Source of the DNA: Sporosarcina sp. FSL W7-1349
GTDB taxonomy: Bacteria; Bacillota; Bacilli; Bacillales_A; Planococcaceae
Direction of reading: 5' to 3'
NCBI RefSeq assembly: GCF_038003045.1
Contig: NZ_JBBOOK010000001.1
Span: 1,984,001 to 2,048,000 of the forward strand
Length of the DNA: 64,000 nt
The position numbers were made by a program, and so were the translations under genes. The notes beneath the pieces were generated by a model. That model did not search any database, was not told where the DNA came from, and was given only the letters and a program-made list of their open reading frames with translations. Below, piece after piece: positions 25,888-35,024 of this stretch (position 1 is the first letter of the stretch; each line of letters opens with the position of its first letter).

Positions 25888-27030
25888 TTGAAAAAAGTAG
25901 TCGTATTATTGCTTCTTTGTTTATGGAGTTTGCCGAATTTTGCTGAGGCGTCGGATGTCAAAGCAGTGAAAATTACAGAAACAACTCCAGTATTCAATGA
26001 AAAGCAGAAAGTCGCCGTTTTTCAAAAAGGGACCACCCATACGGCCCTCAAAGAATCAGACCGCTTTTATCATACCGTCATGGGAAATGAAGAAGTCAAG
26101 TTTTCAAAAATGCGGGCTGTTGTCGTCAATAGCGAACCGCAAAATTGGAAAGGAGCGCATCCTGTCCGGCTGAAAACAGTCAAAACTGTCGATATCCTGG
26201 AAAAGCCCTCTGTCAAAGCAAAGGCGCTCGGCAGTATCCAAGCGAATACGATCATCCAGGCCCAACATCAGAAAGGTAATTATTTCCCAATTATTACCGG
26301 TGGATCCACGGGATATATCCATAAGAGCATGGTGCAGATTGAAGCGGGTATCCCCGTACTCACATACCATGACATCGTCCTCACCAAGACAGATCAGAAC
26401 GTATCCAAATTGGAACTTTCCAAGTTCCAAGAGCAGATGAACTACTTGAAGCGCAATCATTGGACAACCATAACGACTGCCGAGCTCGAGCTATGGGTGC
26501 AAAAGAAAAAGACTTTGCCGAAAAAGTCTGTGTTGATCACGTTTGATGACGGCTATAAATCGACGATTGATCTGGCCTACCCCGTCTTGAAACAACACGG
26601 GCTCCAAGCGACGTCTTTCCTTATCACAAACCGTATCAATCGGCCCGGCATGGTATCAGAAGAAGATTTGATTCGTACGCAAGATGTCTATTCCTATCAA
26701 AATCATACCCATGCGTTTCATCTGTTTAATTCGAAAACCAATTTAAGTTATCTCCAATCGGAATCGCAAGAAGCGATCTTCCTGGACATCCTGCAAGCAA
26801 ACCGCAGCATCGAGAATATTTTGGGAACAGACGTGACCGCCCACGCATATCCTTACGGAAAACGGGGGCCGCAAGCTGTCCGGGCATTAAAGGCAGCCGG
26901 CATCACGAGTGCTTATACGATTGAGGAAGGAAACGTCTTCCAAGGAGACTCCCTCTACTCCCTCAATCGCCAACGCGTCCATTCAGGCATGTCCTTGAAA
27001 GACTTCGCCAATAAATTGGAAGGTAAATGA
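25888..27030 (+). CDS. Secreted polysaccharide deacetylase with N-terminal SH3-like region
   Basis: 380 residues, TTG start at 25888 behind AAAGGAG. The signal peptide is residues 1 to about 21 (VVVLLLLCLWSLPNFAEAS). Residues 25-150 contain two SH3-like or GW-like stretches with KAKALGSIQANT. Residues 155-375 form a NodB-homology domain: VLTYHDI, the catalytic ITFDDGY with metal-binding Asp near 225, the His pair in NHTHAFH, and AYPYGKRGP. Such enzymes remove acetyl groups from peptidoglycan or surface polysaccharide. A hairpin follows the gene. Confidence 0.88.
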   Translation: MKKVVVLLLLCLWSLPNFAEASDVKAVKITETTPVFNEKQKVAVFQKGTTHTALKESDRFYHTVMGNEEVKFSKMRAVVVNSEPQNWKGAHPVRLKTVKTVDILEKPSVKAKALGSIQANTIIQAQHQKGNYFPIITGGSTGYIHKSMVQIEAGIPVLTYHDIVLTKTDQNVSKLELSKFQEQMNYLKRNHWTTITTAELELWVQKKKTLPKKSVLITFDDGYKSTIDLAYPVLKQHGLQATSFLITNRINRPGMVSEEDLIRTQDVYSYQNHTHAFHLFNSKTNLSYLQSESQEAIFLDILQANRSIENILGTDVTAHAYPYGKRGPQAVRALKAAGITSAYTIEEGNVFQGDSLYSLNRQRVHSGMSLKDFANKLEGK

Positions 27031-27034
27031 AAAA

Positions 27035-27065
27035 GGGAAGAAAAGACAAAGCGTCTTTTCTTCCT
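27035..27065 (+). terminator. Hairpin terminator after the deacetylase gene
   Basis: A perfect twelve-base-pair stem GGAAGAAAAGAC/GTCTTTTCTTCC with a five-base loop lies five bases after the stop. The T-rich right arm stands in for a separate T-run. Confidence 0.75.
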
Positions 27066-27297
27066 CCCATACTTTCATTTCAATGTCAAGCAAATGCTCG
27101 GAGATATTCTAAAGAAATGGTTGTTGTCCCGTGATAGATTCGCATACCTTCGTATTAATAGCTATCACCTTTCTTGATACAAGCGGGGGATACCGGATCA
27201 TTAACCGGTTTCGCTGCACTTGGGAGCACGAGAATGCCTTCTCTACTGTAAAAGGCCAGCACATATCTCTGTTGCATGTTAGCTTGAGTTCCCCTAC
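27066..27297. other. Intergenic region with only a doubtful 40-codon ORF
   Basis: On the minus strand an ATG at 27277 opens a 40-residue frame ending at 27155 (MQQRYVLAFYSREG...). It has no ribosome site worth the name and no recognisable relative, so it is probably chance or a gene relic. Nothing else stands out. Confidence 0.25.
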
Positions 27298-28686
27298 TTA
27301 ATTCAAGCGCAATCCCTTTTCTACAATACTAATTTCCTCAAGTTTTAAATAGAGCGCTATTTTTGCCATATACTCATCAAATTCAGCCTGCTCATATGCC
27401 AATTTCGAACTCTCATAGTCGTGTTTCGAAATGAGCCCCAATTCATATTGAACGGCTAACTTTCCTTCATCCTCTTTCACATTTTCTTTTTTCCAATCCT
27501 TTTCATTAATTAACTCAAACGCATCATCCGCTTGGGCAAACAAGGCCGAAAGGTATTTGGTAGTCTCTTCTTCGAATTTCTTTTTTTCCTCTAGTTTCAT
27601 GTTCAGTTCTTGCTCGTTCATTCTCTCTAAATATTTAACATTAGCATTTTCGTCTTTGTCTTTATCTTTTTCAGCAAGCTTTTCTTTGTCATATTCCAAT
27701 TTCTCGATATCTTGTGCAATCTTCTGAAGCTCATATGATTTTGCCAAGAAGTTTTTTTTGATTTCCTCGGCTTGATCCGCATTGATTTTTTCCAGCTCCC
27801 ATTCAGGTGGTGTGAATTCAACATTCAGCGTTTGGGCATAGCCTAGGTCATGCAAGAATTTCATTAAATCCTGTTCATACACTTTTCTAGTCTTTGTCAG
27901 TTCCATTTCTTGCGTTTTCAATTCTCTCTTCAATAGTGTTACACTCTGTTGAGAAGCAATCCCAATATCGCTTTCTTGTTCCGCTTTATAAATATCTCTT
28001 TTTATCTTATCAATGTGTTTCCCCTGAAAGTCCATTCCTTCTTTTCTAGCAAGCAGGTCGATGTAACGACCTTTTATCATATAACGAATGCCTTCCTTCG
28101 TTTCTTCCACTTGTAATTGAAGCTTTTTATTGCTTATATCATTTTGCTTCAACCCGGTTTTCAAATCCTCGATGCTGTCTTCAATTTTATCAGTAGCTTG
28201 CTTGATTTCCTCTTCTAAGGCATTATTTCTATTAATGTTTTCATACTTTATACTTTGGGTTGCGCTGTCAATTTCCAGCTTCAACGGATCGTCCGGCAAT
28301 AGCTCTTCATAAGTTAGCCCATCCAGCTGCTCTTGATATTGCAGGAGAATTCCATGCCGAATAATATCCTCATTGGTCGGAAATGAATCTAAATTGCTTT
28401 CAGCTTTTTCCTTTTGGTCTTCAAGTTCATCAATGGTGTCATAAGTCATTTCCTTTTGCGCCTTCAGAACTTCGAATTGATAGCCTAGAATGACAATCGT
28501 ACGGTCGTTTGCCAAAGCCCGCTCAATTACCTCATCCAACGAAAGCGTCAATACGCCTTCTTTCCTGACACCTTGCTCGTCCACGGGGTATTCCATTTCC
28601 GCTCCGTTTACAACCGATGGTGACGCAAAAGATAACCCACTAAATAGAATTCCGACACTCGCTATAACAGCTATTGGTTTTTTCAT
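27298..28686 (-). CDS. TolC-family-like secreted coiled-coil protein
   Basis: 462 residues, ATG at 28686 behind a GGGGAAAA-type site. The signal peptide is residues 1 to about 29 (ending NGAE). The start of the mature part (LTLSLDEVIERALANDRTI) and the end (YELGLISKHDYESSKLAYEQAEFDEYMAKIAL, in part) match the repeated halves of outer-membrane efflux TolC proteins. Between them lie long Lys/Glu-rich coiled coils (about 85-225 and 300-385). Gram-positive bacteria have no outer membrane for a TolC pore, yet secreted members of this family are common in Bacillales, with unknown function. It is monocistronic. Confidence 0.75.
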   Translation of the reverse strand: MKKPIAVIASVGILFSGLSFASPSVVNGAEMEYPVDEQGVRKEGVLTLSLDEVIERALANDRTIVILGYQFEVLKAQKEMTYDTIDELEDQKEKAESNLDSFPTNEDIIRHGILLQYQEQLDGLTYEELLPDDPLKLEIDSATQSIKYENINRNNALEEEIKQATDKIEDSIEDLKTGLKQNDISNKKLQLQVEETKEGIRYMIKGRYIDLLARKEGMDFQGKHIDKIKRDIYKAEQESDIGIASQQSVTLLKRELKTQEMELTKTRKVYEQDLMKFLHDLGYAQTLNVEFTPPEWELEKINADQAEEIKKNFLAKSYELQKIAQDIEKLEYDKEKLAEKDKDKDENANVKYLERMNEQELNMKLEEKKKFEEETTKYLSALFAQADDAFELINEKDWKKENVKEDEGKLAVQYELGLISKHDYESSKLAYEQAEFDEYMAKIALYLKLEEISIVEKGLRLN

Positions 28687-29039
28687 TTTACTTATTTTCC
28701 CCTTCCATACCCTTATCTATTTTTCTAATTAAATTTCAATAAAGTACTTCTATATCACATGCACACATACCAAGCCCAGGTCATCCTGATACATTATATT
28801 ATGTAATCCTTTCCAAAGTCTTTAATCAGCCTTTAGACTGATTTCTGCGTGAAAAGGTATCGATTATGAAATCCTCCTGTCATTCATGAAATCATTAATA
28901 TTTTTTGCTATAGTTCAATAATACTTGATAGAGTACTAGAATGCTATCCACAACAATTTGACATTCCAATGAAAAAGAGATGACTTTTACTACCTTTTGC
29001 ACTGCTAGAATCAGGCTGGTTGTGTTGTTGTGAAACTAA
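28687..29039. other. AT-rich intergenic region without a recognised gene
   Basis: About 350 bases carry no ORF with a ribosome site. The left part is the upstream region of the TolC-like gene and should hold its promoter. No operator or structured RNA was recognised. Confidence 0.35.
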
Positions 29040-29084
29040 ACCACATGAAAACAGTGGACACCTATAATAAGTGCCCACTGTTTC
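29040..29084 (-). terminator. Terminator of the S41 peptidase gene
   Basis: The arms AAACAGTGG and CCACTGTTT, extended by GCAC/GTGT, enclose an AT-rich loop and are followed on the minus strand by TTTTCATG. It starts 15 bases after the gene. Confidence 0.75.
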
Positions 29085-29098
29085 CACAAATTATTTAT

Positions 29099-30478
29099 CT
29101 ATTTCACTGTCACGTCCACATATATTCCCTTTTTCATTTGCCGGTTTTGAAGGTCTTTTCCAACCGGGTGAATGATAAGAAGATAGGATTTGCCGGATTC
29201 GAGCGGTACTTTCGGTTTTACCGTCAACGTCTTATCGTTTATGACTTGATATGCGACCGGCTTCTCCTTCCCTCCAAGTTCAATCAATTGGATCCCTTCC
29301 GCCGGGAATGCTTTCCAGTTCATGCTTTTCGTCATTTCCACGGTGAATGTTTTATTCGTCGGGACCTGTTTCAATTGGCCGTGTGACTGGTAGCCTTTCC
29401 TGTTCGAGAGCAGCTGGTCACGATGCGAGGTTTCCAATTCGGCTCCACTAGCAGTCATGATATGCGGTTTTACGCCAACGTGGTCGATCTCTCGGCCGTT
29501 TGGTGAGAAAAATCGGGCGGTAGTCAGCTTCAATGCGCTGCCATCTTGGAATTCAAATAAGGATTGCATCGTCCCTTTTCCGTAACTCGTCTGGCCGTAC
29601 AATGTCGCCGCTTGCTGTTCCTTCACTGCTGCCGCCACCATTTCAGATGCGCTGGCACTAAACGGATTGACCAGTAGATGAACGGTTCCGGTGAACTGTC
29701 TCGGTTGCCGGATCACTTCGAGAATCTCCGGCTCCGTGTTCCGCTCCCTCACTTGAAACGCTTGGCCCGCTTTCGGGAAAAACCCTGTCACTTCTTGAGC
29801 AGATGAAATGTATCCACCGCCGTTATCTCGCAAGTCGAGGATCCATCCCTTGGCATCCGGCAGTGCCCGGATCGCCCGGTTGATCCCCTTTGCAGATTCC
29901 GTCGCAAAACTATTGAGCCGAACATAGCCGATGTCGCCGCCCAGCATTTCATATTCCACATTCGGCAAGTCGATGGCCTCGCGAAATAGTTCGAACGTCA
30001 GCGGTTTTGCCTCTCTCTCCACCGTGATGCCCACCTTCGTCTTCTCAGCCCCACTGATGATGGAAACGGCATCCCCCACCGATTTTCCGGCGATGCTTCG
30101 TCCGTTCACATGGGTGATGATATCCCCCGGCCGGATTCCCGCCCGCTCCGCAGGTCCGCCCGAAATGACAGAAACGACCCGGACCCCTTTACTATCCGAC
30201 TCCAGTACAACTCCGATGCCGACAAAACGACTTTCAATCTCATCGATAAATGCTTTGTACTCTTTCGCACTCATATATTCCGAGTATAAATCCAACTGCT
30301 GAACAATCTCTTTCGCCGTCCTCTTCTCCAATACGGAGGCTGGCACTTCATCCACATAATAATCGCGGATCAATTCCCGGATTTCCTGTACCGGTTCCGC
30401 GGACGCCGGTGAGGCATATGGGAACAGGATGAAGAATATGGATAAGAGACCAAGCCATATAGGCAAGCTTCGTTTCAT
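29099..30478 (-). CDS. S41-family C-terminal-processing protease (CtpA-like)
   Basis: 459 residues with ATG at 30478. A signal peptide covers residues 1-27 (ending ASAE). A PDZ domain spans about 85-165 (VVSVISGGPAERAGIRPGDIITHVNG) and the S41 catalytic core about 185-355, with DLRDNGGGY, the serine in NPFSASASEMVA and the catalytic lysine in YGKGTMQSL. An extra C-terminal beta domain (380-459) is not usual in CtpA and may bind the wall or substrate. It would act outside the membrane. It is a single gene, divergent from the zinc-ribbon protein. Confidence 0.9.
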   Translation of the reverse strand: MKRSLPIWLGLLSIFFILFPYASPASAEPVQEIRELIRDYYVDEVPASVLEKRTAKEIVQQLDLYSEYMSAKEYKAFIDEIESRFVGIGVVLESDSKGVRVVSVISGGPAERAGIRPGDIITHVNGRSIAGKSVGDAVSIISGAEKTKVGITVEREAKPLTFELFREAIDLPNVEYEMLGGDIGYVRLNSFATESAKGINRAIRALPDAKGWILDLRDNGGGYISSAQEVTGFFPKAGQAFQVRERNTEPEILEVIRQPRQFTGTVHLLVNPFSASASEMVAAAVKEQQAATLYGQTSYGKGTMQSLFEFQDGSALKLTTARFFSPNGREIDHVGVKPHIMTASGAELETSHRDQLLSNRKGYQSHGQLKQVPTNKTFTVEMTKSMNWKAFPAEGIQLIELGGKEKPVAYQVINDKTLTVKPKVPLESGKSYLLIIHPVGKDLQNRQMKKGIYVDVTVK

Positions 30479-30622
30479 CGGACTACCTTCTTTCAGCTAG
30501 ATTGCTATTATTGTAGCATATTGGAACAATCCGGAAGTCGTTAGAGAATAAAAAATTGCATGGAAGGGACGAAGTGAAAACGGTAGCGTGCCATGGAAAA
30601 AACAATCGGAAGGAGATTCAAC

Positions 30623-31387
30623 TTGATTTGCATCCATTGCGGACACTCGCAAGAAATAGGCAAGTTTTGTGGAATGTGTGGAACGGGTTTTGAGGAAGTC
30701 CCACCTCCTTTGCATCGAAATCAAAGAACAGCCGTTGCCCCCACACCGTCTGAACCGAATATCCATATGGAGAAACTGAAAGCACAATCGAAAATGTACG
30801 GCACCTATTTTATGCAGCAATTAAAAAATCCATCCCGTCCTCTAGAAGAAGAGCAAGCAGGGTTCCTCAACGCATTGATCAGCATCGTCCTGTTCACCTT
30901 GCTGGTTGCAGGAGCGATGTATACGCTGATCTGGAACGTCTCCTGGAGCCATGAAAGCGGCACCTTCCTAACTGTCATGGCCAGCCATATGGCATTCATT
31001 CTGGCTTTAATCATCCTCGCCCTCATTTCCCTATTTACCATCAACCATTTTTTCGGGCCAGCACTGATGTTGAAATCGATTGTCAGCCTATACGGCGCCC
31101 ATTTATCCTTGCTTCTCATTACTGCTGCTGCGTCATTCCTCTTCATCCTGATGAATTCCTTCACGTTCGGAGCCGTGGCGCTTACCATCACGATGTCACT
31201 GGCTATCTTCGTCCTGCCACTCTACCTGATCAGCACCTTGTTAGCGGAGAAACCGGCAGGCCTCGACCCGCTTTATGGCATCTTGTTGTATGTCTTCATG
31301 TTCTCAATCGTACTTCTGATCTTCACGACGATTGTAGCCGACTCAGCTTTTGGGGAATTCCTCAACAATTTGCGGATTGGATTGTAA
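30623..31387 (+). CDS. Zinc-ribbon membrane protein of unknown function
   Basis: 254 residues. TTG at 30623 is seven bases after AAGGAG; a longer frame from 30593 is upstream of that site. It opens with a zinc ribbon (MICIHCGHSQEIGKFCGMCG: two CxxC pairs), then a polar linker to about residue 80, then five hydrophobic segments (95-250). This layout matches Bacillales zinc-ribbon proteins with a YIP1-like or DUF membrane part. The ribbon faces the cytoplasm. No partner gene is adjacent, so the function cannot be stated. Confidence 0.7.
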   Translation: MICIHCGHSQEIGKFCGMCGTGFEEVPPPLHRNQRTAVAPTPSEPNIHMEKLKAQSKMYGTYFMQQLKNPSRPLEEEQAGFLNALISIVLFTLLVAGAMYTLIWNVSWSHESGTFLTVMASHMAFILALIILALISLFTINHFFGPALMLKSIVSLYGAHLSLLLITAAASFLFILMNSFTFGAVALTITMSLAIFVLPLYLISTLLAEKPAGLDPLYGILLYVFMFSIVLLIFTTIVADSAFGEFLNNLRIGL

Positions 31388-31393
31388 ATGAAA

Positions 31394-31429
31394 CAACACC
31401 GCCTTTACAATGCAGAGAGGCGGTGTTGT
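31394..31429 (+). terminator. Hairpin after the zinc-ribbon gene
   Basis: The twelve-base stem ACAACACCGCCT/AGGCGGTGTTGT begins seven bases after the stop. The T-run is weak. Confidence 0.6.
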
Positions 31430-31523
31430 CGTTAGTTCGACAGTAATTGCCGGCGCAACTAGTTCCTTCTATATTGAATTGATAATCTGGAAAACTGGTG
31501 TTCCTGTGATCAAGTAAAAGCAT

Positions 31524-31560
31524 CCTCCCAGGTCACTTTTCGTGCTTGGGAGGTTTTCAT
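31524..31560 (+). terminator. Terminator or attenuator hairpin upstream of the sigma-factor gene
   Basis: A stem CCTCCCA-GGTCAC/GTGC-TTGGGAGG is followed by TTTTCATTT, about 190 bases before the sigma-factor start. The sequence between the two hairpins (31430-31523) and up to 31749 holds no supported gene. Confidence 0.6.
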
Positions 31561-31749
31561 TTAAAAAGTATATGAAAATTACGAATAGTTTAACATCGAA
31601 TAGAAGTGCTATGACATTCTCCCTTAATCAAACCTCACCGTCCCTTCCCCATTCCGACATTACGCCTTTTCGCTATGCCCTTCCGAATCGAATACGATGG
31701 AAACACCCGGGAATACCAAGCATCGTGCACGGTCGGAAAGGCCGCTACA

Positions 31750-32235
31750 TTGTCAAATTTCGAGCATTTGTTAGACCAATATGAACCGATGATTTCCGCT
31801 GTGATTCGCCAATTGAATATTTACCGTGATTTTGAACAGTTCAGGCAAGCAGGAAGGATTGCGCTTTGGCAAGCGTGGGCCCGCTTCGACAGCGATAAAG
31901 GGGACTTTACCCCGTATGCGCACCGCAGCATCCGGGGCGCCATGCTGGATGAAATGAAAAGGGAAAACCGCTTCGCGGGGAACAATGTGCATATGGAGGA
32001 CGAACATTTGGAACTGCTTCTGGAAGAGATACGGATTCCGCAAGTATACTGGCCGGACTCTCTGGCCGAGACAATTGAGCAATTGAAGTTGGAAGAACGC
32101 CAACTCCTCCATTGGCTGTTCGTCGATCAATTGCCCCAATCAGAATGTGCCAGCCGGATCGGCATCACCGTAGCCGGCGTGAAAAAACGGAGGGAACGAA
32201 TCTTGGTGAAGTTGAGAAAAGAGGTGGTGCGATAA
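31750..32235 (+). CDS. Small sigma-70-family RNA polymerase sigma factor
   Basis: 161 residues. I chose the TTG at 31750, eight bases after GGAAAGG; the ORF from 31675 adds 25 residues unlike the family. It begins LSNFEHLLDQYEPMISAVI, typical of short Bacillales sigma factors. Region 2 (FEQFRQAGRIALWQAWARFD, PYAHRSIRGAMLDEMKRE) spans about 30-85 and region 4 (LPQSECASRIGITVAGVKKRRERI) about 125-158. Region 3 is absent, as in SigH/ComX-like or ECF factors. No anti-sigma gene is adjacent. Its target promoters are unknown. Confidence 0.83.
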   Translation: MSNFEHLLDQYEPMISAVIRQLNIYRDFEQFRQAGRIALWQAWARFDSDKGDFTPYAHRSIRGAMLDEMKRENRFAGNNVHMEDEHLELLLEEIRIPQVYWPDSLAETIEQLKLEERQLLHWLFVDQLPQSECASRIGITVAGVKKRRERILVKLRKEVVR

Positions 32236-32256
32236 TATTGCTTTCATTATAAAACA

Positions 32257-32297
32257 CCAAAAAGGCCAGCATGGCGGAACTTCCTGCTGGCCTTTAA
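32257..32297. terminator. Bidirectional terminator between sigma-factor and exonuclease genes
   Basis: A perfect eleven-base-pair stem AAAGGCCAGCA/TGCTGGCCTTT with a thirteen-base loop lies between two convergent genes. Minus-strand Ts (TTTTTTGG) are strong; the plus side has TTT. Confidence 0.85.
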
Positions 32298-32310
32298 CCT
32301 TAATCGTCAC

Positions 32311-32976
32311 CTAAAACAACGCAATCGATTGCTGGGATTTGCCGTGACGCAGCCGCAGCAAATCGGCCAGCGTCGTAATGCCCCGCTCTTCCAGACATCG
32401 GAGCACTTCAACGAATAAATGAGCGGTCGTCAAAGCGTCACCGAGGGCACGATGGCGCTCGAATGTCCGGGATCCGAAAACGGTGGCGTAGTTCTCCAAG
32501 TCCTGTTGGTCCCAAGTCGGGTTCAAGTGATTGATCAGGTCCATCGTGTCAAATGAGGAGGGCGGATCAAACGTCAATTTTTCACGGTGCAGCTCGTTCT
32601 TTAATACCATTTCGTCGAAGCTGATATGGTGACCGACCCACCCTCCGCTTTGATTGGCCTCCACGAATTGGAAATAGGCCTCGATTGCTTCCAAAGAAGA
32701 CGGAGCACCCTCCACATCGCGTTGCGAGATGGAGGTGAGCTTTGTAATATGTTCAGGTATGTCGCGGTCCGGATTGACGAACGTCTGGAACACCCGATCC
32801 GTGACATAAAAGCCTTCCACGTGGACCGCTCCGATTTCGATAAGCCGGTCTCGGGAGGCGATGGAAAAGCCGGTCGTTTCAGTGTCGAACACTGTAAAGG
32901 ACAGATCCCGCAACTTTGTATCGAGTTGGAAAGGTTGCTGCAATTCATAGGGCAATCGTTTTTTTCTCCAAAACAA
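32311..32976 (-). CDS. DnaQ-like 3'-5' exonuclease (DEDD family)
   Basis: 221 residues, TTG start at 32976. Exonuclease motifs: ExoI FTVFDTETTGF near residue 30, ExoII WVGHHISFDEMVL near 115 and ExoIII HRALGDALTTAHLF near 175, giving the D-E-D-D set with His in the HxAxxD form. It resembles the epsilon subunit and is encoded 30 bases after a DUF294 protein; this pairing follows acetate-type symporter genes in many Bacillales and proteobacteria. The link of an exonuclease to acetate transport is unexplained. It may act on nucleotide signals and not DNA; that is speculation. Confidence 0.85.
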   Translation of the reverse strand: MFWRKKRLPYELQQPFQLDTKLRDLSFTVFDTETTGFSIASRDRLIEIGAVHVEGFYVTDRVFQTFVNPDRDIPEHITKLTSISQRDVEGAPSSLEAIEAYFQFVEANQSGGWVGHHISFDEMVLKNELHREKLTFDPPSSFDTMDLINHLNPTWDQQDLENYATVFGSRTFERHRALGDALTTAHLFVEVLRCLEERGITTLADLLRLRHGKSQQSIALF

Positions 32977-33006
32977 AAATGATCCCTTCTTCCTGCCATG
33001 CTTGAT

Positions 33007-34920
33007 TTACAGTTTGGATAATAAATGAGATTGCAAGGAACGCGCCGTATCCAACATTGTCCGTACTTGGTCACGTTCCCACTTCCGTAGGTTCTCCAAT
33101 TTGATTTCCGTTGTAATGTCCTCACCGCGCAAATGCTTTTTCCACGATAGTTGGATCCGTGTGCCGAGCGCCACCTCGTACGCGTGCCGGACTTCATCTG
33201 CAAATCCGGCGGACAATTCCTTTTCTGTCACCAATCCTTCCAACAGTTCCAACGGAGTCGCATTGACAATCCCTTTATGGATCCCCAAAATCTGCAAACA
33301 ATGGTGCATCGGGAACAGCGCATGCAGTTTGATGTCAATGGTTTCCCGTTTTGCCCGTCCACGGAACAACGTCAGAAGCGGTTGATTCAATTGAGGGATC
33401 GGCTTCTCTCGTTCCTGTTCGGCCATATAATAAATGAATGTCTGAGACGATTTCACTTGCCGTTTCACCATGTCTATGAAATCCTTATTCACCAATCCAT
33501 CCCCATAAAGGAACCGGAAGGAGAAGAAATTATAGCCCAATAATATATCATCATCGGTCGGTTTCACTGCCCAAGTACGAAGACGTTGCCGCCAATCAAA
33601 CACCGAGCCGCGCCAATGTGCCTCGCTCGACATCATCTTCCCTTTACAACGGGCATAACCCGCCTGTTCCAGATGGACGACGATTTCTTCCCCGAGCTTG
33701 GCGAAATACGATTCGACTTGCTCCGGATCTTCATTCACCAAATTGGCATAGACGATGAAGTGATCTTGGTCCGTCAGCATGAATTGCTCTCCTCTGGCAC
33801 CACTCCCCATCTGATACCATGCAAACGGCACTGGTGGCTCGCCAATCCCCTTGGCCCGCAATGATTCGACAGCCAATTTGACACAATGCCGGGCAAGCCG
33901 GTCATAAAGCCGAGTGATAATTTCCAGTGTATGGATCGTCGAAATCTCGTCATGTATCAAATTGGAAAGAACATCGTAAATCGCCGTCTTCACGACAGGC
34001 AAGCTTAAAAAGGACGACTCTTCAATTGTCTTCAATATACTCATTGAACCCCGGTCGCGTTTGGACATTAGGTTGGAAAATGTCACAATTCCCGCCAATC
34101 GTCCTCCTTCTACAACCGGCAAATGCTTGACCCCGTAATCATAAAATGCCGCCAACACTTCATAATAATAATCATGCCGGGAAACGGTATGTGGATTTTC
34201 CGTCATGACATCCCCTGCCTTCAAAGCTTCCGAGGCTCCATTTGCGACTACCCGCTGGACAAGGTCCTTTTCGGTTACAATACCCAAAAGCCGACCGTTT
34301 TCATCCACTACCATGACAGAACTGATTTTTTGCTCGACCATGAGACGGGCTATCTCCTGAACGGTTGCCTCCCGATTGACCGTGGTGACCGGTGTTTTCA
34401 TAAAGTCCTGTACACGTCGGACGAATGGCTCGCTATCCCCCCAATCATCCGGGAGTTTCGCCTGCTCTCCCAGCAACGAATAGGCGGTCGCCAGACGGTT
34501 CGACATCTTCCGGAGAATGAAATCCCGTACCGTTTCGTCACTCAGCCTTTGCTGGACGACGGAATACGGGATTTGCAAACAATGGGAGTCTTTCATGATC
34601 TCCATCTCCAGCTGATGCCGTTCCAACGACTCACTAGATTCCCCTAGGAAATAGGAGAAATTCGAGAATCCGACCAACTGCCCTTCTTGAAGTGCTTCAA
34701 TAACAACCGGAGAGCCGTCGTCACTTTTCACAAAAATATGAACCGTCCCTTGCAGGATCAGCAGCAAACCTTCCTGCGGTGTCCTGAAATAATCCAGCTT
34801 CTCGGTAGTCGGAAAATGTTTCATTTCACAATCCAACATCACTTTTTCAAACGCTTCTTTGGACATCGTCCGAAAAAAGGGCTGCACATGAATTCTTCCC
34901 AATCGATCCTTCTCTATCAT
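33007..34920 (-). CDS. DUF294 putative nucleotidyltransferase with cNMP-binding and CBS domains
   Basis: About 637 residues. The ORF opens with GTG at 34938, directly on the ribosome site GGAGGGG, so the ATG at 34920 is preferred but not certain. Domains in order: cyclic-nucleotide-binding-like (20-140), a CBS pair (165-290: MVEQKISSVMVVDENGRLLGIVTEKDLV, in part), the DUF294 nucleotidyltransferase domain with GSGARGEQ near 370 and DQD, and a C-terminal helical DUF294 domain. The layout resembles GlnD-like uridylyltransferases. It lies between the symporter and exonuclease genes and may be a regulatory module for acetate or nitrogen state. The target is unknown. Confidence 0.85.
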   Translation of the reverse strand: MIEKDRLGRIHVQPFFRTMSKEAFEKVMLDCEMKHFPTTEKLDYFRTPQEGLLLILQGTVHIFVKSDDGSPVVIEALQEGQLVGFSNFSYFLGESSESLERHQLEMEIMKDSHCLQIPYSVVQQRLSDETVRDFILRKMSNRLATAYSLLGEQAKLPDDWGDSEPFVRRVQDFMKTPVTTVNREATVQEIARLMVEQKISSVMVVDENGRLLGIVTEKDLVQRVVANGASEALKAGDVMTENPHTVSRHDYYYEVLAAFYDYGVKHLPVVEGGRLAGIVTFSNLMSKRDRGSMSILKTIEESSFLSLPVVKTAIYDVLSNLIHDEISTIHTLEIITRLYDRLARHCVKLAVESLRAKGIGEPPVPFAWYQMGSGARGEQFMLTDQDHFIVYANLVNEDPEQVESYFAKLGEEIVVHLEQAGYARCKGKMMSSEAHWRGSVFDWRQRLRTWAVKPTDDDILLGYNFFSFRFLYGDGLVNKDFIDMVKRQVKSSQTFIYYMAEQEREKPIPQLNQPLLTLFRGRAKRETIDIKLHALFPMHHCLQILGIHKGIVNATPLELLEGLVTEKELSAGFADEVRHAYEVALGTRIQLSWKKHLRGEDITTEIKLENLRKWERDQVRTMLDTARSLQSHLLSKL

Positions 34921-35024
34921 CGTTTCAATCGTCCTCACCCCTCCAAAATGAAAAACCCCTCCGCCACTTCAGGTAGTTTCAGAGAGGTTGCCCATTTTAA
35001 GTTGATGCTCATTTCAATTCCGGA

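Noticed and set aside
27155..27277. 40-residue minus-strand ORF
   Set aside because: No ribosome site, no recognisable similarity, and it is short enough to be chance.
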